Source: FEB-22 sp003105195 (GTDB lineage: Bacteria > Pseudomonadota > Alphaproteobacteria > Rhizobiales > Xanthobacteraceae). Taken from it: a stretch of 64,000 bases of DNA. The first letter of the stretch is position 1, and each line of letters starts with the position of its first letter. The notes below the pieces were generated by a model, which was not told the DNA's origin, did no database searches, and worked only from the letters and a program-made list of their open reading frames with translations. The stretch spans positions 85,589 through 149,588 of the forward strand of contig JAOSKV010000007.1 of assembly GCA_027493405.1 (NCBI GenBank), written 5' to 3'. A program made the translations under genes and the position numbers. Below, one piece after another: positions 26,975 to 36,680 of this stretch.

Positions 26975-28339
26975 ATGACGCTCCTCTACTTCGCAACCCT
27001 CCTGTCACTGGTCGCGGCCGGCTACTATTTCGGCCGCTCACGCGCCGCCGCGGTATCGCAGGCTGCCCTCCACTCGCGGCCGGCCTATCACGGCGCCTTC
27101 GTCGCCATCGCGGTCCTCCTGCCGATGCTGGCGGTGTTCGCCGTCGGCGTCCCGCTCGCGCAACGCCTCGCCGAGGCGCAGGCGGTCAATGCTTTCGACC
27201 CGGCGCTGGCCGGCGACGAGCTCCGGCGCGGGGCCGTCCTGCGCGACATCGTCGCCGTGGCGGCGGGCCGGTTCTCGGGCGAGCCGAGCGCGGCCCTGCA
27301 GCGCGCCGCCGAAACCTACCGATCGCTCCGGTCCTGGTCGGATGCGCTGCTGATTGCCGGCGGCCTGGCATTCGGCCTGCTCGCGATCGCCTTCGGCTTG
27401 CGCAGCCTCTCGGCGCGTTTCCGGGCGCGCAACCACGTCGAGCGCTTCGTCACCGTCGTGCTGTTCGCCTGCGCCAGCGTCGCGGTGCTGACCACGGTCG
27501 GAATCGTGTTCTCGGTGCTGTTCGAGACCTTGCGCTTCTTCGAGCGTGTCTCGCCGGTCGAATTCCTGTTCGGGCTGCACTGGAGCCCGCAGACTGCGAT
27601 CCGCGCCGACCAGGCCGGTTCCTCCGGGGCGTTCGGCATCATCCCGCTGGTCGCCGGGACCCTGCTGATCACCACAATCGCGATCCTGGTCGCGGGCCCG
27701 ATCGGGCTGTTCTCGGCGATCTATCTGGCCGAATATGCCTCGCCGCGGTTCCGCGCCATCGTCAAGCCGATCCTGGAGATCCTCGCGGGAATCCCGACCG
27801 TCGTGCTCGGTTTCTTCGCGGCCCTGACCCTCGCCCCCTGGATCCGCGACTCCGGCGGCCTGCTCGGCCTCAATGTCGCCTCCGAGAGCGCGCTCGCCGC
27901 CGGCATCGTCATGGGAATGATGATCATCCCCTTCATCTCCTCGCTCTCCGACGACGTCATCAACGCGGTGCCGCAGTCGCTGCGCGACGGTTCCTATGCG
28001 ATGGGCGCGACCAGGTCCGAGACCGTCAAGAAGGTGATCCTGCCGGCGGCCTTCGCGGGCATCGTCTCGGCCTTCATGCTGGCGATCAGCCGTGCCGTGG
28101 GCGAGACCATGATCGTCGTCATGGCGGCGGGGCTCGCCGCGAACCTCACCTTCAACCCGCTCGAGGCCGTGACCACCTTCACGGTGCAGATCAAGACCAT
28201 CCTGGTCGGCGACCAGGAGTTCGACAGTGCCAAGACGCTCGCGGCCTTCGCCCTCGGCTTCGTGCTGTTCTTCTTCACGCTCACGCTCAACGTGATCGCC
28301 TTGCAGATCGTCAAACGGTATCGCGAGCAGTATGACTGA
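26975..28339 (+). CDS. pstC: Phosphate ABC transporter permease PstC
   Basis: A 454-residue permease of the long alphaproteobacterial type. An extra N-terminal region (residues 1-150) with additional hydrophobic helices and a periplasmic loop precedes the six-helix core. The ABC permease EAA region is SLRDGSYAMGATRSETVKKV. It forms the channel with PstA. Its stop lies within the first codons of pstA (8-base overlap), indicating coupled translation. Confidence 0.94.
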   Translation: MTLLYFATLLSLVAAGYYFGRSRAAAVSQAALHSRPAYHGAFVAIAVLLPMLAVFAVGVPLAQRLAEAQAVNAFDPALAGDELRRGAVLRDIVAVAAGRFSGEPSAALQRAAETYRSLRSWSDALLIAGGLAFGLLAIAFGLRSLSARFRARNHVERFVTVVLFACASVAVLTTVGIVFSVLFETLRFFERVSPVEFLFGLHWSPQTAIRADQAGSSGAFGIIPLVAGTLLITTIAILVAGPIGLFSAIYLAEYASPRFRAIVKPILEILAGIPTVVLGFFAALTLAPWIRDSGGLLGLNVASESALAAGIVMGMMIIPFISSLSDDVINAVPQSLRDGSYAMGATRSETVKKVILPAAFAGIVSAFMLAISRAVGETMIVVMAAGLAANLTFNPLEAVTTFTVQIKTILVGDQEFDSAKTLAAFALGFVLFFFTLTLNVIALQIVKRYREQYD

Positions 28340-30170
28340 TATCGCCGTTCCGGGAATGCGCACCCTCGACCTCGAGAGCGAAGCGGCGCGCGCGCGCGTC
28401 AGGGCGCGCTACCGCGCGGAGGCGCGTTTCAAGGCCTATGGCCTGATCGCGATCGCGCTCACCGCGCTGTTCCTGGTGATGGTGCTGAGCGACGTCCTGA
28501 TCAAGGGCCTGCCGGCCTTCACCCAGCACTATCTCGAGATGACCGTGAAGGTGGACCCGGCGGAGATCGATCCGCAGGGGACCCGGGATCCGACCGTGAT
28601 CGCATCGGGCGACTTCCAGGCGCTGGTGAGGAACCAGATGCGCGCGGCCTTTCCCGAGGTGCGCGACCGCGCCGGCCGGCGCCAGCTCGACGGCATCCTC
28701 TCGACCGGGGCGGCGGATCGCTTGCGCGACCTGGTCGTGGCGGATCCGGGCCTGGTCGGACAATCCGTGAAGTTCTCCGCGCTGCTCACGGACGACGCTG
28801 ACCTCTATTACAAGGGCACCGGCACCTCGATCCGCCGGCGCGGCGGGCTGGGGACCGCGGCCGCCAGCGCCACGACCGGCGATGTCACGGTGACGAGCTC
28901 GGCCGAGGACTTCGCCGCGGAGCTCGGAAGCGTCAAGCAGGTCCTGGCCGAGCGCGCGCGCGTGCTGCGCGTCGAGGCCGATCGCGTTCGCGCGAGCCTG
29001 CGAAGCCAGGAGGCGGGCCGCGTCGCGCTCCAGCAGGGGCTCGCCGCGGCGCGCGCCGCCAACGAGCCGACCCGCGTCGCCACGTTCGAGTCGCGCATCA
29101 AGGACCAGGACGCCGAGATCGAGCAGCTCGCGCGCCGCGTGGCCGAGCTCGACCAGCAGGCGGATGCTCTCCAGGCGCGCGCCACCGGCAGCGGCGATGA
29201 AGCGCTCGACGAGAGCCTGCCGAGCCTGCTGGTCGCGATCGACGGCGGCCTCGTCAAGGTCAGCGAGGTCGGCCGGAGCAAGATCTCGGGAACCGTGCTG
29301 CTGCCGCCCGCTTCCGCGGGCGAAGCCGCGCCTGGTGCGTGGCAGGTCGTGAGCTACGTGACCCCCGAGGCGAACCGCCGGGTCAGCGACCGCGAGGTGG
29401 CGTGGCTCGAGCGCCTGCGCGAGCAAGGGCTGGTGCAGCGCCGCTTCAACTGGGCCTTCTTCACCTCCGGCGACAGCCGCGAGCCCGAGCTTGCGGGTAT
29501 TCGCGGCGCCCTGGTCGGCTCGGCGCTCATGCTGCTCGTCACCCTGGTGCTGTGCTTGCCGATCGGCGTCGCCGCTGCCATCTATCTCGAGGAGTTCGCG
29601 CCCAAGAACCGCCTGACCGAGCTGATCGAGGTGAACATCAACAATCTCGCGGCCGTGCCCTCGATCGTGTTCGGCCTGCTCGGGCTCGCGGTGTTCCTGA
29701 ACTACGCGGGGCTGCCGCGCTCCGCGCCGCTGGTCGGCGGGCTGGTCCTGGCGCTGCTCGTCCTGCCCACCATCATCATCGCGTCCCGCGCGGCCCTCAA
29801 GGCCGTGCCGCCCTCGATCAAGGAGGCGGCGCTCGGCGTCGGGGCCTCGCACCAGCAGGCGATCTTCCATCACGTGCTGCCGCTGGCGATGCCGGGAATC
29901 ATGACCGGCACCATCATCGGCATGGCGCACGCGCTCGGCGAGACCGCGCCGCTCCTGATGATCGGCATGGTGGCCTTCATCGTCGAGGTGCCGACCGGCC
30001 TCACCGATGCCGCAACCGCGCTGCCGGTCCAGATCTACCTGTGGTCGGACCTGCCCGAGATCGCCTTCCAGTCGAAGACCGCGGCCGCGATCATCGTGCT
30101 GCTTCTGTTCCTGTTCGTGATGAACGGCGCCGCGATCGTTCTGCGCAAGCGGTTCGAGCGCCGCTGGTGA
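28332..30170 (+). CDS. pstA: Phosphate ABC transporter permease PstA with large inserted domain
   Basis: A 612-residue permease, roughly twice the length of E. coli PstA. After the first helix (IAIALTALFLVMVLSDVLI), residues about 60-370 form a large extracytoplasmic insert (DUF3333-like), including a coiled coil around residues 200-285. The canonical permease core follows (GSALMLLVTLVLCLPIGVAA; EAA-like AALGVGASHQQAIFHHVLP). This extended architecture is known from alphaproteobacteria. The role of the insert is not established. Confidence 0.93.
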   Translation: MTDIAVPGMRTLDLESEAARARVRARYRAEARFKAYGLIAIALTALFLVMVLSDVLIKGLPAFTQHYLEMTVKVDPAEIDPQGTRDPTVIASGDFQALVRNQMRAAFPEVRDRAGRRQLDGILSTGAADRLRDLVVADPGLVGQSVKFSALLTDDADLYYKGTGTSIRRRGGLGTAAASATTGDVTVTSSAEDFAAELGSVKQVLAERARVLRVEADRVRASLRSQEAGRVALQQGLAAARAANEPTRVATFESRIKDQDAEIEQLARRVAELDQQADALQARATGSGDEALDESLPSLLVAIDGGLVKVSEVGRSKISGTVLLPPASAGEAAPGAWQVVSYVTPEANRRVSDREVAWLERLREQGLVQRRFNWAFFTSGDSREPELAGIRGALVGSALMLLVTLVLCLPIGVAAAIYLEEFAPKNRLTELIEVNINNLAAVPSIVFGLLGLAVFLNYAGLPRSAPLVGGLVLALLVLPTIIIASRAALKAVPPSIKEAALGVGASHQQAIFHHVLPLAMPGIMTGTIIGMAHALGETAPLLMIGMVAFIVEVPTGLTDAATALPVQIYLWSDLPEIAFQSKTAAAIIVLLLFLFVMNGAAIVLRKRFERRW

Positions 30171-30193
30171 CGTGGTCGGAGTCGGGAGATCGG

Positions 30194-31010
30194 ATGATGA
30201 ATACCATGGTGCATGTCGAGGTTCCCGCGGCCGACCGCGGCCCCGCCGCCGATCGCGCGATCAAGGTCGTCGCCCGCGGGGTCAACGTCCACTACGGCGA
30301 GAAGCATGCCCTGCACGATGTCGATCTCGATATCCCGGAGCGTGCCGTCACCGCGCTCATCGGTCCCTCGGGCTGCGGCAAGTCGACCTTCCTGCGTTGC
30401 CTCAACCGCATGAACGACACGATCCCGATCGCGCGCGTCACCGGCCGGATCGAGATCGACGGGCGACATCCACGACCCGCAGCTCGACGTCGTGCAACTG
30501 CGCGCCCGGGTCGGCATGGTGTTCCAGAAGCCCAACCCGTTCCCGAAGTCGATCTACGAGAACGTCGCCTACGGTCCGCGCATCCACGGGCTCGCGCGCA
30601 ACAAGGGCGAGCTCGACGAGATCGTGGTCTCGAGCCTGCGCCGCGCCGGCCTCTACGAGGAGGTGAAGGACCGCCTGGCCGACTCCGGCACCGGCCTCTC
30701 CGGCGGGCAGCAGCAGCGCCTGTGCATCGCGCGCGCGATCGCGGTCAGCCCGGAGGTGATCCTGATGGACGAGCCGTGCTCGGCCCTCGACCCGATCGCG
30801 ACCGCGAAGATCGAGGAGCTGATGGACGAGCTGCGCGAGAACTTCACCATCATCATTGTGACCCATTCGATGCAGCAGGCCGCCCGCGTCTCGCAGCGCA
30901 CGGCCTTCTTCCATCTTGGGAGCCTGGTCGAGGAGGGTCCGACCGAAACCATCTTCACGACGCCGAAGGACCGCCGCACCCTCGACTACATCACGGGCCG
31001 CTTCGGCTGA
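30194..31010 (+). CDS. pstB: Phosphate ABC transporter ATP-binding protein, frameshifted
   Basis: The ATPase that powers Pst. The Walker A region is GPSGCGKSTF, the Q-loop VGMVFQKPNPFPKSIYENV, the signature LSGGQQQRLCIARAI and Walker B VILMDEPCSALDP, followed by the H-loop His in IVTHSMQQ. The first part is in one frame and the second in another. Removing one G from the run at 30461-30463 gives the expected EIDGDIHDPQLDV. Because pstS, pstC, pstA and phoU are intact, a sequencing error is the likely cause. Confidence 0.92.
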
Positions 31011-31038
31011 CATTCGCAAGTCTCGAGGATCATCGCCG

Positions 31039-31758
31039 ATGACCGAACACATCATCAAGGCCTTCGACGCCGACCTGCAGGAGCTCGCCCGCATGGTCGC
31101 CGAGATGGGAGGCATCGCCGAAAAGCAGATCGCCGACTCGGTGGCGGCGCTCGCCCGCCGCGACAGCAAGCTCGCCCAGGGCGTGATGACGGCCGACGCC
31201 GGACTCGATCGCCTGCAGCGCGAGATCGAGGAGAGGGCGATCCTCACCATCGCGCGCCGCCAGCCCATGGCGGTCGACCTGCGCGAGATCGTCGGCGCGC
31301 TGCGCGTCTCCAACGACCTCGAGCGCGTCGGCGACCTCGCCAAGAACATCGCCAAGCGCGTGGTGGCGCTCGGCAGCGAGCTCTACCCCCACAACAAGGT
31401 GATCCGCGGGGTCGAGCACATGGCGGACCTGGTTCTCGCGCAGCTGAAAAGGGTGCTCGACGCCTATGCGCGCCGCGACGTCGCCAAGGCGCTCGCCGTA
31501 TGGCGCGGCGACGAGGCGATCGATGCCGTGAACAATTCCCTGTTCCGCGAGCTCCTCACCTACATGATGGAGGATCCGCGCAACATCACCTTCTGCACCC
31601 ACCTCCTGTTCTGCGCCAAGAACATCGAGCGCATGGGCGACCACGCCACCAATATCGCCGAGACCGTCCACTACATCGTCGAGGGGCACCCGCTCGTCGA
31701 CGAGCGCCCGAAGGGCGACACCACGGCGTCGGCGACGGTCGCGTTCCCGGGGCAGTGA
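31039..31758 (+). CDS. phoU: Phosphate signalling regulator PhoU
   Basis: A 239-residue all-helical protein built of two PhoU repeats. The first contains REIVGALRVSNDLERVGD and the second TFCTHLLFCAKNIERMGDHA, each with the metal-binding E/DxxxD signature. PhoU links Pst to PhoR, repressing PhoR kinase activity when phosphate is abundant and restraining uptake. It sits between pstB and phoB as usual. Confidence 0.95.
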   Translation: MTEHIIKAFDADLQELARMVAEMGGIAEKQIADSVAALARRDSKLAQGVMTADAGLDRLQREIEERAILTIARRQPMAVDLREIVGALRVSNDLERVGDLAKNIAKRVVALGSELYPHNKVIRGVEHMADLVLAQLKRVLDAYARRDVAKALAVWRGDEAIDAVNNSLFRELLTYMMEDPRNITFCTHLLFCAKNIERMGDHATNIAETVHYIVEGHPLVDERPKGDTTASATVAFPGQ

Positions 31759-31771
31759 ACGGAGCTTCGCG

Positions 31772-32473
31772 ATGGCCGCACGCATCCTGATCGTCGAGGA
31801 CGAGGCGCCGCTCACCGAACTGCTGCGCTACAATCTCGCGGCCGAGGGCTACGAGGTCGAGACCGCGATGCGCGGCGACGAGGCGGAGATCCGCCTCAAG
31901 GAGACCCCGCCCGACCTGGTGGTGCTCGACTGGATGCTGCCCGGAATGTCGGGCATCGAGCTCTGCCGCCGGCTGCGCGCCCGAACCGAGACCGAGCGCC
32001 TGCCCATCATCATGCTCACGGCGCGCGGCGAGGAGAGCGAGCGCGTGCGCGGGCTCGCGACCGGCGCCGACGACTACATCGTCAAGCCGTTCTCGGTCCC
32101 CGAGCTGCTGGCGCGCATCCGCGCGCTCCTGCGCCGCGCCCGGCCCGAGCGCGTCGCCGCCATGCTCGAGGCCGGCGACATCCTGCTCGACCGCGAGACG
32201 AAGCGTGTCGCGCGCAGCGGCCGCGAGATCCATCTCGGCCCGACCGAGTTCCGCCTGCTCGAGTTCCTGATGCAGTCGCCCGGCCGCGTGTTCACCCGCG
32301 GGCAGCTGCTCGACGGGGTCTGGGGGCGCGACGTCTATATCGACGAGCGCACCGTCGACGTGCATGTCGGCCGCCTGCGCCGCGCGCTCAACCGCGGCCG
32401 CGCGCCCGATCCGATCCGCACCGTGCGCGGCTCCGGCTATTCCTTCGACGAGCGCTTCGGCCGCGCGAGCTGA
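31772..32473 (+). CDS. phoB: Phosphate regulon response regulator PhoB
   Basis: A 233-residue OmpR-family regulator. The receiver has LIVEDEAP, the phospho-acceptor Asp53 in VVLDWMLPGMSG, Thr in MLTARG and Lys in IVKPF. The C-terminal winged helix carries PTEFRLLEFLMQSPGRVFTR and the recognition helix TVDVHVGRLRRAL. It starts 13 bases after phoU and is the last gene of the Pho cluster. It is the expected ligand of the Pho box at 25704. Confidence 0.95.
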   Translation: MAARILIVEDEAPLTELLRYNLAAEGYEVETAMRGDEAEIRLKETPPDLVVLDWMLPGMSGIELCRRLRARTETERLPIIMLTARGEESERVRGLATGADDYIVKPFSVPELLARIRALLRRARPERVAAMLEAGDILLDRETKRVARSGREIHLGPTEFRLLEFLMQSPGRVFTRGQLLDGVWGRDVYIDERTVDVHVGRLRRALNRGRAPDPIRTVRGSGYSFDERFGRAS

Positions 32474-32540
32474 CCCGTCACGCCGCGAGCGCCGCAGCCC
32501 GCATGAGCGAAGCGAAACGCCGGGAGCCGAGCGCACCGCG

Positions 32541-32566
32541 GCCCGGATGCCGCTGCGCATCCGGGC
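32541..32566. terminator. Hairpin between convergent phoB and gcrA
   Basis: A 10-bp perfect stem GCCCGGATGC/GCATCCGGGC with a 6-base loop in the short convergent gap. It could terminate both transcripts. Confidence 0.6.
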
Positions 32567-32581
32567 GACGGGACGGCTCCG

Positions 32582-33088
32582 CTAGGCGCGCACCGTCCGC
32601 TTGTCGCGCCGCCGCTCGGCGACCGGCTGGTAGGCGATGCGGGAGTGATAGCCGCAATAGGGCAGGCCCGTGACGGTCTTGCCGCCGCAGAAGAAGAAGT
32701 CGGCCTGTCCCGGATCGCCGATCGGCCAGCGGCACTTGTCCTCGTTCAGCTCCAGGATCGTGCAGCGCTGCCCGATCGGGACGATGTTCTCGATCGGCTC
32801 CGGCTCGGGCTCCGGCTCGATCTCGTAGACCGGCAGGGCGGCGAGCGCGGTGTTGCCGCGCATCATGGGGCGGGGGGCGCGGAACATCGGCGCGTTCGCC
32901 CGCGGCTTGCGCGGCCGCGGCACCGCCGTGGAAGGGGCCTTCGCCCGTCCGGACAAGCCGAGGCGGTGCACCTTGCCGATCACGGCGTTGCGGGTAATGC
33001 CGCCGAGCTCCGCCGCGATCTGGCTGGCCGAGAGGCCGTCGGACCACAGCTTCTTCAGGTGCTCGACGCGCTCATCCGTCCACGTCAT
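32582..33088 (-). CDS. gcrA: Cell-cycle regulator GcrA
   Basis: A 168-residue GcrA-family protein. The N-terminal helix-turn-helix is diagnostic (MTWTDERVEHLKKLWSDG, SASQIAAELGG, RNAVIGKVHRLGLSGR). A Pro/Glu-rich linker is followed by the C-terminal sigma70-interacting domain with a Cys/His cluster (CRWPIGDPG, FCGGKTV, YCGYHSR). In Caulobacter GcrA binds sigma70-RNA polymerase and activates promoters carrying CcrM-methylated GANTC. Five GANTC sites lie in the region upstream of this gene. GcrA is essentially confined to alphaproteobacteria and supports the taxonomic call. Confidence 0.95.
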   Translation of the reverse strand: MTWTDERVEHLKKLWSDGLSASQIAAELGGITRNAVIGKVHRLGLSGRAKAPSTAVPRPRKPRANAPMFRAPRPMMRGNTALAALPVYEIEPEPEPEPIENIVPIGQRCTILELNEDKCRWPIGDPGQADFFFCGGKTVTGLPYCGYHSRIAYQPVAERRRDKRTVRA

Positions 33089-33145
33089 GGGCTACTCCTT
33101 TTGCTTGTTGCCCATCGTGCGAACTCGGGTCTGGACGCTCCCGTG

Positions 33146-33301
33146 GAATCCGATCCCCTCGTCAGGACGGCCCCGCCGTGCCGCTGACGCCCGATCGACG
33201 CGAAAACTGACTCAAGGAGACTGTCCGCCGCACGAGATGTCGTACTGAACTGTCGCAAAACTACAATATGGCGTGACTCACGCGCAAGAGTCCCGGGACT
33301 C
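33146..33301. promoter_or_regulatory. Cluster of five GANTC (CcrM methylation) sites between gcrA and argD
   Basis: GAATC at 33146 and GACTC/GAGTC at 33209, 33275, 33288 and 33297, i.e. five sites in 156 bases of a GC-rich sequence. They lie in the divergent gcrA/argD promoter region and are candidate CcrM/GcrA control sites. Confidence 0.6.
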
Positions 33302-33485
33302 CGCAAGAACCCGTGCCCCGGCGTTTTCAACAGTAATGTCCGCCCCGCGGTACGGGTTCCTGAATTCGTGCGCGCCGCGCCGCGAGTTGACAGGGAGGGC
33401 TGCAGACATAGAATATCGTCGCGTGCCGCCCGGCGAGGCGGCACATTTCATTTGAGCCACACGCTTCCCGTTCGGCGAGCCGCCC

Positions 33486-34694
33486 GTGACCAGCCATCTG
33501 ATGCCCACTTTCGCCCGCGTGGATCTCGCTTTCGAGAGCGGCGAGGGTGCGCGCCTGCGCGCCACCGACGGCGAGGTCTATCTCGACTTCACTTCGGGCG
33601 TGGCCGTCAACGCCCTCGGGCACGCGCATCCGCATCTGGTCGAGGCGATCGCCGAGCAGGCCCGCAAGATCCTGCATGTGTCCAACCTGTTCCGCATTCC
33701 CGAGGGCGAGCGGCTCGCCGAGCGGCTGTGCGCCGCGAGCTTCGCGGAGTTCGTGTTCTTCGCCAATTCGGGCGCCGAGGCGATGGAATGCGCGATCAAG
33801 ACCGCGCGCAAGTACCACGCCGTCGACGGCCGGCCCGAGCGGGTCCGCATCATCACCTATGAGGGCGCCTTCCACGGGCGCACGCTCGCGACCTTGGCGG
33901 CCGGCGGACAGAAGAAATATCTCGAGGGGTTCGGGCCCGTGGTCGAGGGCTTCGACCAGGTGGGGCTCGGCGACCTCGAAGCGACCAAGAAGGCGATCGG
34001 TCCCGAGACCGCCGCGATCCTGATCGAGCCGATCCAGGGCGAGGGCGGCGTGCGCGCGGCGGCGCCGCCCTTCCTGAGGAGCCTCCGCGAGCTGTGCGAC
34101 CAGCACGGCCTGCTCCTCGTCTTCGACGAGGTTCAGACCGGCATGGGCCGCACCGGCGAGCTGTTCGCCTATCAGCGCACCGGCGTGACCCCCGACATCA
34201 TGGCGCTCGCCAAGGCGCTCGGCGGCGGCTTTCCCATGGGCGCCTGCCTGACCACGGCGGCGGCCGCCAAGGGCATGACGGCCGGGACCCACGGCTCCAC
34301 CTTCGGCGGCAACCCGCTCGCCATGGCGGCCGGCAATGCCGTGCTCGACGTGATGCTGGCGCCGGGCTTCCTCGACCGCGTGCGCCGCAACGGGCTCTTG
34401 CTGAAGCAGCGCCTGGCCGAGATCAAGGACCGCCATCCGACCGTGATCGCCGAGGTGCGCGGCGAGGGGCTGCTGATCGGCCTGCGCGCCGTGGTGCCGA
34501 ACGGCGAGCTGGTCGAGGCGCTGCGCGCCGAGAGGCTGCTCACCGTCGCGGCCGGCGAGAACGTGGTGCGGCTGCTGCCGCCGCTGATCGTCGGCGAGGA
34601 GGAGATCGGCGAGGCGATCGGCATGATCGACCGCGCCTGTGCGCGGCTCGCGCGCGCGAGCGAGGCCCCGCGCGAGCAGGGCGCCGTCGGGTAG
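33486..34694 (+). CDS. argD: Acetylornithine aminotransferase
   Basis: A 402-residue class III PLP-dependent aminotransferase that converts N-acetylglutamate semialdehyde to N-acetylornithine in arginine synthesis, and often succinyl-DAP transamination. Visible motifs are FANSGAEAMECAIKTARKYH (PLP phosphate site), LLVFDEVQTGMGRTG (cofactor Asp), the PLP Lys in ALAKALGGGFPMGA and THGSTFGGNPLAMAA. GTG 33486 gives the usual TSHLMPTFARVDLAFE start; ATG 33501 is possible. The argF gene follows after eight bases. Confidence 0.93.
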   Translation: MTSHLMPTFARVDLAFESGEGARLRATDGEVYLDFTSGVAVNALGHAHPHLVEAIAEQARKILHVSNLFRIPEGERLAERLCAASFAEFVFFANSGAEAMECAIKTARKYHAVDGRPERVRIITYEGAFHGRTLATLAAGGQKKYLEGFGPVVEGFDQVGLGDLEATKKAIGPETAAILIEPIQGEGGVRAAAPPFLRSLRELCDQHGLLLVFDEVQTGMGRTGELFAYQRTGVTPDIMALAKALGGGFPMGACLTTAAAAKGMTAGTHGSTFGGNPLAMAAGNAVLDVMLAPGFLDRVRRNGLLLKQRLAEIKDRHPTVIAEVRGEGLLIGLRAVVPNGELVEALRAERLLTVAAGENVVRLLPPLIVGEEEIGEAIGMIDRACARLARASEAPREQGAVG

Positions 34695-34702
34695 GCCGCA
34701 CC

Positions 34703-35626
34703 ATGGTGCGCCATTTCCTCGACCTCACCGAGATTCCCGCGGCGGAGCTGCAAGGGATGATCGCGGCGAGCCGCGCCATGAAGGAGCGGCTGAAGCAGGG
34801 CCGTGGCGCCCTCGACCGGCCGCTCGCCGGCAAGACGCTGGCGATGATCTTCGACAAGCCCTCGACCCGCACCCGCGTCTCCTTCGACGTCGCCATGCGC
34901 CAGCTCGGCGGCGAGGCCATCATGCTCACCGGCCAGGAGATGCAGCTCGGCCGCGGCGAGACCATCGCGGACACCGCGCGCGTGCTCTCGCGCTACGTCG
35001 ACGCTATCATGATCCGGATCCTCGACCACGACGCCCTCGTCGAGCTCGCACGCCACGCCACGGTGCCGGTGATCAACGGGCTCACCCGCCTCTCCCATCC
35101 CTGCCAGGTCATGGCGGACGTCATGACCTTCGAGGAGCACAGGGGGTCGATCCGCGGCCGCACCGTGGCCTGGACCGGCGACACCAACAACGTGCTCGCC
35201 TCCTGGATGCACGCGGCCGAGCGCTTCGCGTTCCGCCTCAACGTCGCGACGCCGCCCGAGCTCGCGCCCGGGAAGCGGCTCGCCGCCTGGGCGAGGAAAT
35301 CCGGCGCCGCCATCGTGATCGGCACCGATCCGGAGGCCGCGGTGGCGGGCGCGGACTGCGTCGTGACCGATACCTGGGTGTCGATGGGCGACAAGGACGG
35401 CGAACGCCGCCACAACCTCCTGAAACCCTACCAGGTCAACGCCCGGCTGATGGCGAAGGCGAAGCCCGACGCCGTGTTCATGCACTGCCTCCCGGCTCAC
35501 CGCGGCGAGGAGGTGACCGACGAGGTGATGGACGGGCCGCGGTCGGTCGTGTTCGACGAGGCGGAGAACCGCCTGCACGCGCAGAAGGGCATCCTGGCTT
35601 GGTGCTTCGACGCGAGCCAACGATGA
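34703..35626 (+). CDS. argF: Ornithine carbamoyltransferase
   Basis: A 307-residue transcarbamoylase forming citrulline from ornithine and carbamoyl phosphate. It has the carbamoyl-phosphate motif DKPSTRTRVSF, the HPCQ motif (LSHPCQVMAD), the ornithine-binding DTWVSMGD and HCLPAHRGEEV. Direct coupling with argD and a 4-base overlap with hslO (ATGA) define an argD-argF-hslO operon, an arrangement I recall from Hyphomicrobiales. Confidence 0.95.
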   Translation: MVRHFLDLTEIPAAELQGMIAASRAMKERLKQGRGALDRPLAGKTLAMIFDKPSTRTRVSFDVAMRQLGGEAIMLTGQEMQLGRGETIADTARVLSRYVDAIMIRILDHDALVELARHATVPVINGLTRLSHPCQVMADVMTFEEHRGSIRGRTVAWTGDTNNVLASWMHAAERFAFRLNVATPPELAPGKRLAAWARKSGAAIVIGTDPEAAVAGADCVVTDTWVSMGDKDGERRHNLLKPYQVNARLMAKAKPDAVFMHCLPAHRGEEVTDEVMDGPRSVVFDEAENRLHAQKGILAWCFDASQR

Positions 35627-36618
35627 ACGAAGGCATTCCGGTTCGTGAACCCGCGGCCGTGTCCGCGGACGATACGATCCTGCCGTTCGAGGTCGCCGCG
35701 CTCGACCTGCGCGGCCGCGTCGCCCGGCTCGGCCCCGCGGTGGACGAGATCCTCAGCGGCCACGACTATCCGGCGCCGGTCGCCAAGCTGCTCGGCGAGG
35801 CGATCGTGCTCGGCGTGCTGCTCGGCTCGGCGCTCAAGTTCGACGGCCGCTTCATCCTGCAGACCCAGTCCGACGGGCCCGTCTACATGCTGGTGGTCGA
35901 CTTCGTCACGCCCGACCGGGTGCGCGCCTGCGCGCGCTTCGACCGGTCGCGGGTGCGCGAGGCGATCGCGGCCGGCGCGGCCGATGCCGACGCCCTGCTC
36001 GGGCGCGGCCACCTCGCCATGACCATCGACCAGGGTACCCATATGAGCCGCTACCAGGGCCTCGTGCCGCTCGAGGGCGGCGGGCTCGAGGCGGCGGCAC
36101 ACGAGTATTTCCTGCGCTCCGAGCAGATCCCGACCCGTGTCCGCCTCGCGGTGGCCGAGGAGTTCCGCGCCGGCCGCAGCGGCCACACCCATCGCTGGCG
36201 CGCGGGCGGCATGCTGCTGCAGTTCCTGCCGCAGGCCGCCGAGCGCATGCGCGGGCCCGACCTCGATCCCGGCGACGCGCCCGCCGGCACGGCGCCGCAC
36301 GCCCTCGCCGAGGACGACGCCTGGGTCGAGGGCCGCTCGCTGATCGCCACCGTCGAGGATCTCGAGCTGATCGATCCCGACCTGTCCGCCGAGCGCCTGC
36401 TCTACCGCCTGTTCCACGAGCGCGGGGTGCGCGTGTTCAACAGCGCCGGCATCCGCGCGCAGTGCTCCTGCTCGCGCCACAATGTCGAGGCCATGCTGAA
36501 GAGCTTCTCCCAGGACGACCGCGACCACATGGTCGAGAACGGCGTCATCTCGGTCACCTGCGAGTTCTGCAGCCGGACCTACGTCTTCGACCCGACCGAG
36601 GTCGCGAGCCCCGTGTGA
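35623..36618 (+). CDS. hslO: Redox-regulated chaperone Hsp33
   Basis: A 331-residue Hsp33 chaperone. The N-terminal substrate-binding part contains LLGEAIVLGVLLGSALKFDG and QTQSDGPVYMLVVD. The C-terminal zinc redox switch keeps all four cysteines as QCSCSR and TCEFCSR. Under oxidative stress the Cys form disulphides, zinc leaves and the protein becomes an ATP-independent holdase. It starts inside the argF stop codon, so it is translated with the arginine genes. Confidence 0.93.
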   Translation: MNEGIPVREPAAVSADDTILPFEVAALDLRGRVARLGPAVDEILSGHDYPAPVAKLLGEAIVLGVLLGSALKFDGRFILQTQSDGPVYMLVVDFVTPDRVRACARFDRSRVREAIAAGAADADALLGRGHLAMTIDQGTHMSRYQGLVPLEGGGLEAAAHEYFLRSEQIPTRVRLAVAEEFRAGRSGHTHRWRAGGMLLQFLPQAAERMRGPDLDPGDAPAGTAPHALAEDDAWVEGRSLIATVEDLELIDPDLSAERLLYRLFHERGVRVFNSAGIRAQCSCSRHNVEAMLKSFSQDDRDHMVENGVISVTCEFCSRTYVFDPTEVASPV

Positions 36619-36680
36619 CGCATCGGCCCGCGTCGCGCGGGCGCCGCGCCTGTCGGAGCCGGCGTTCGCAGCGCGGATCC

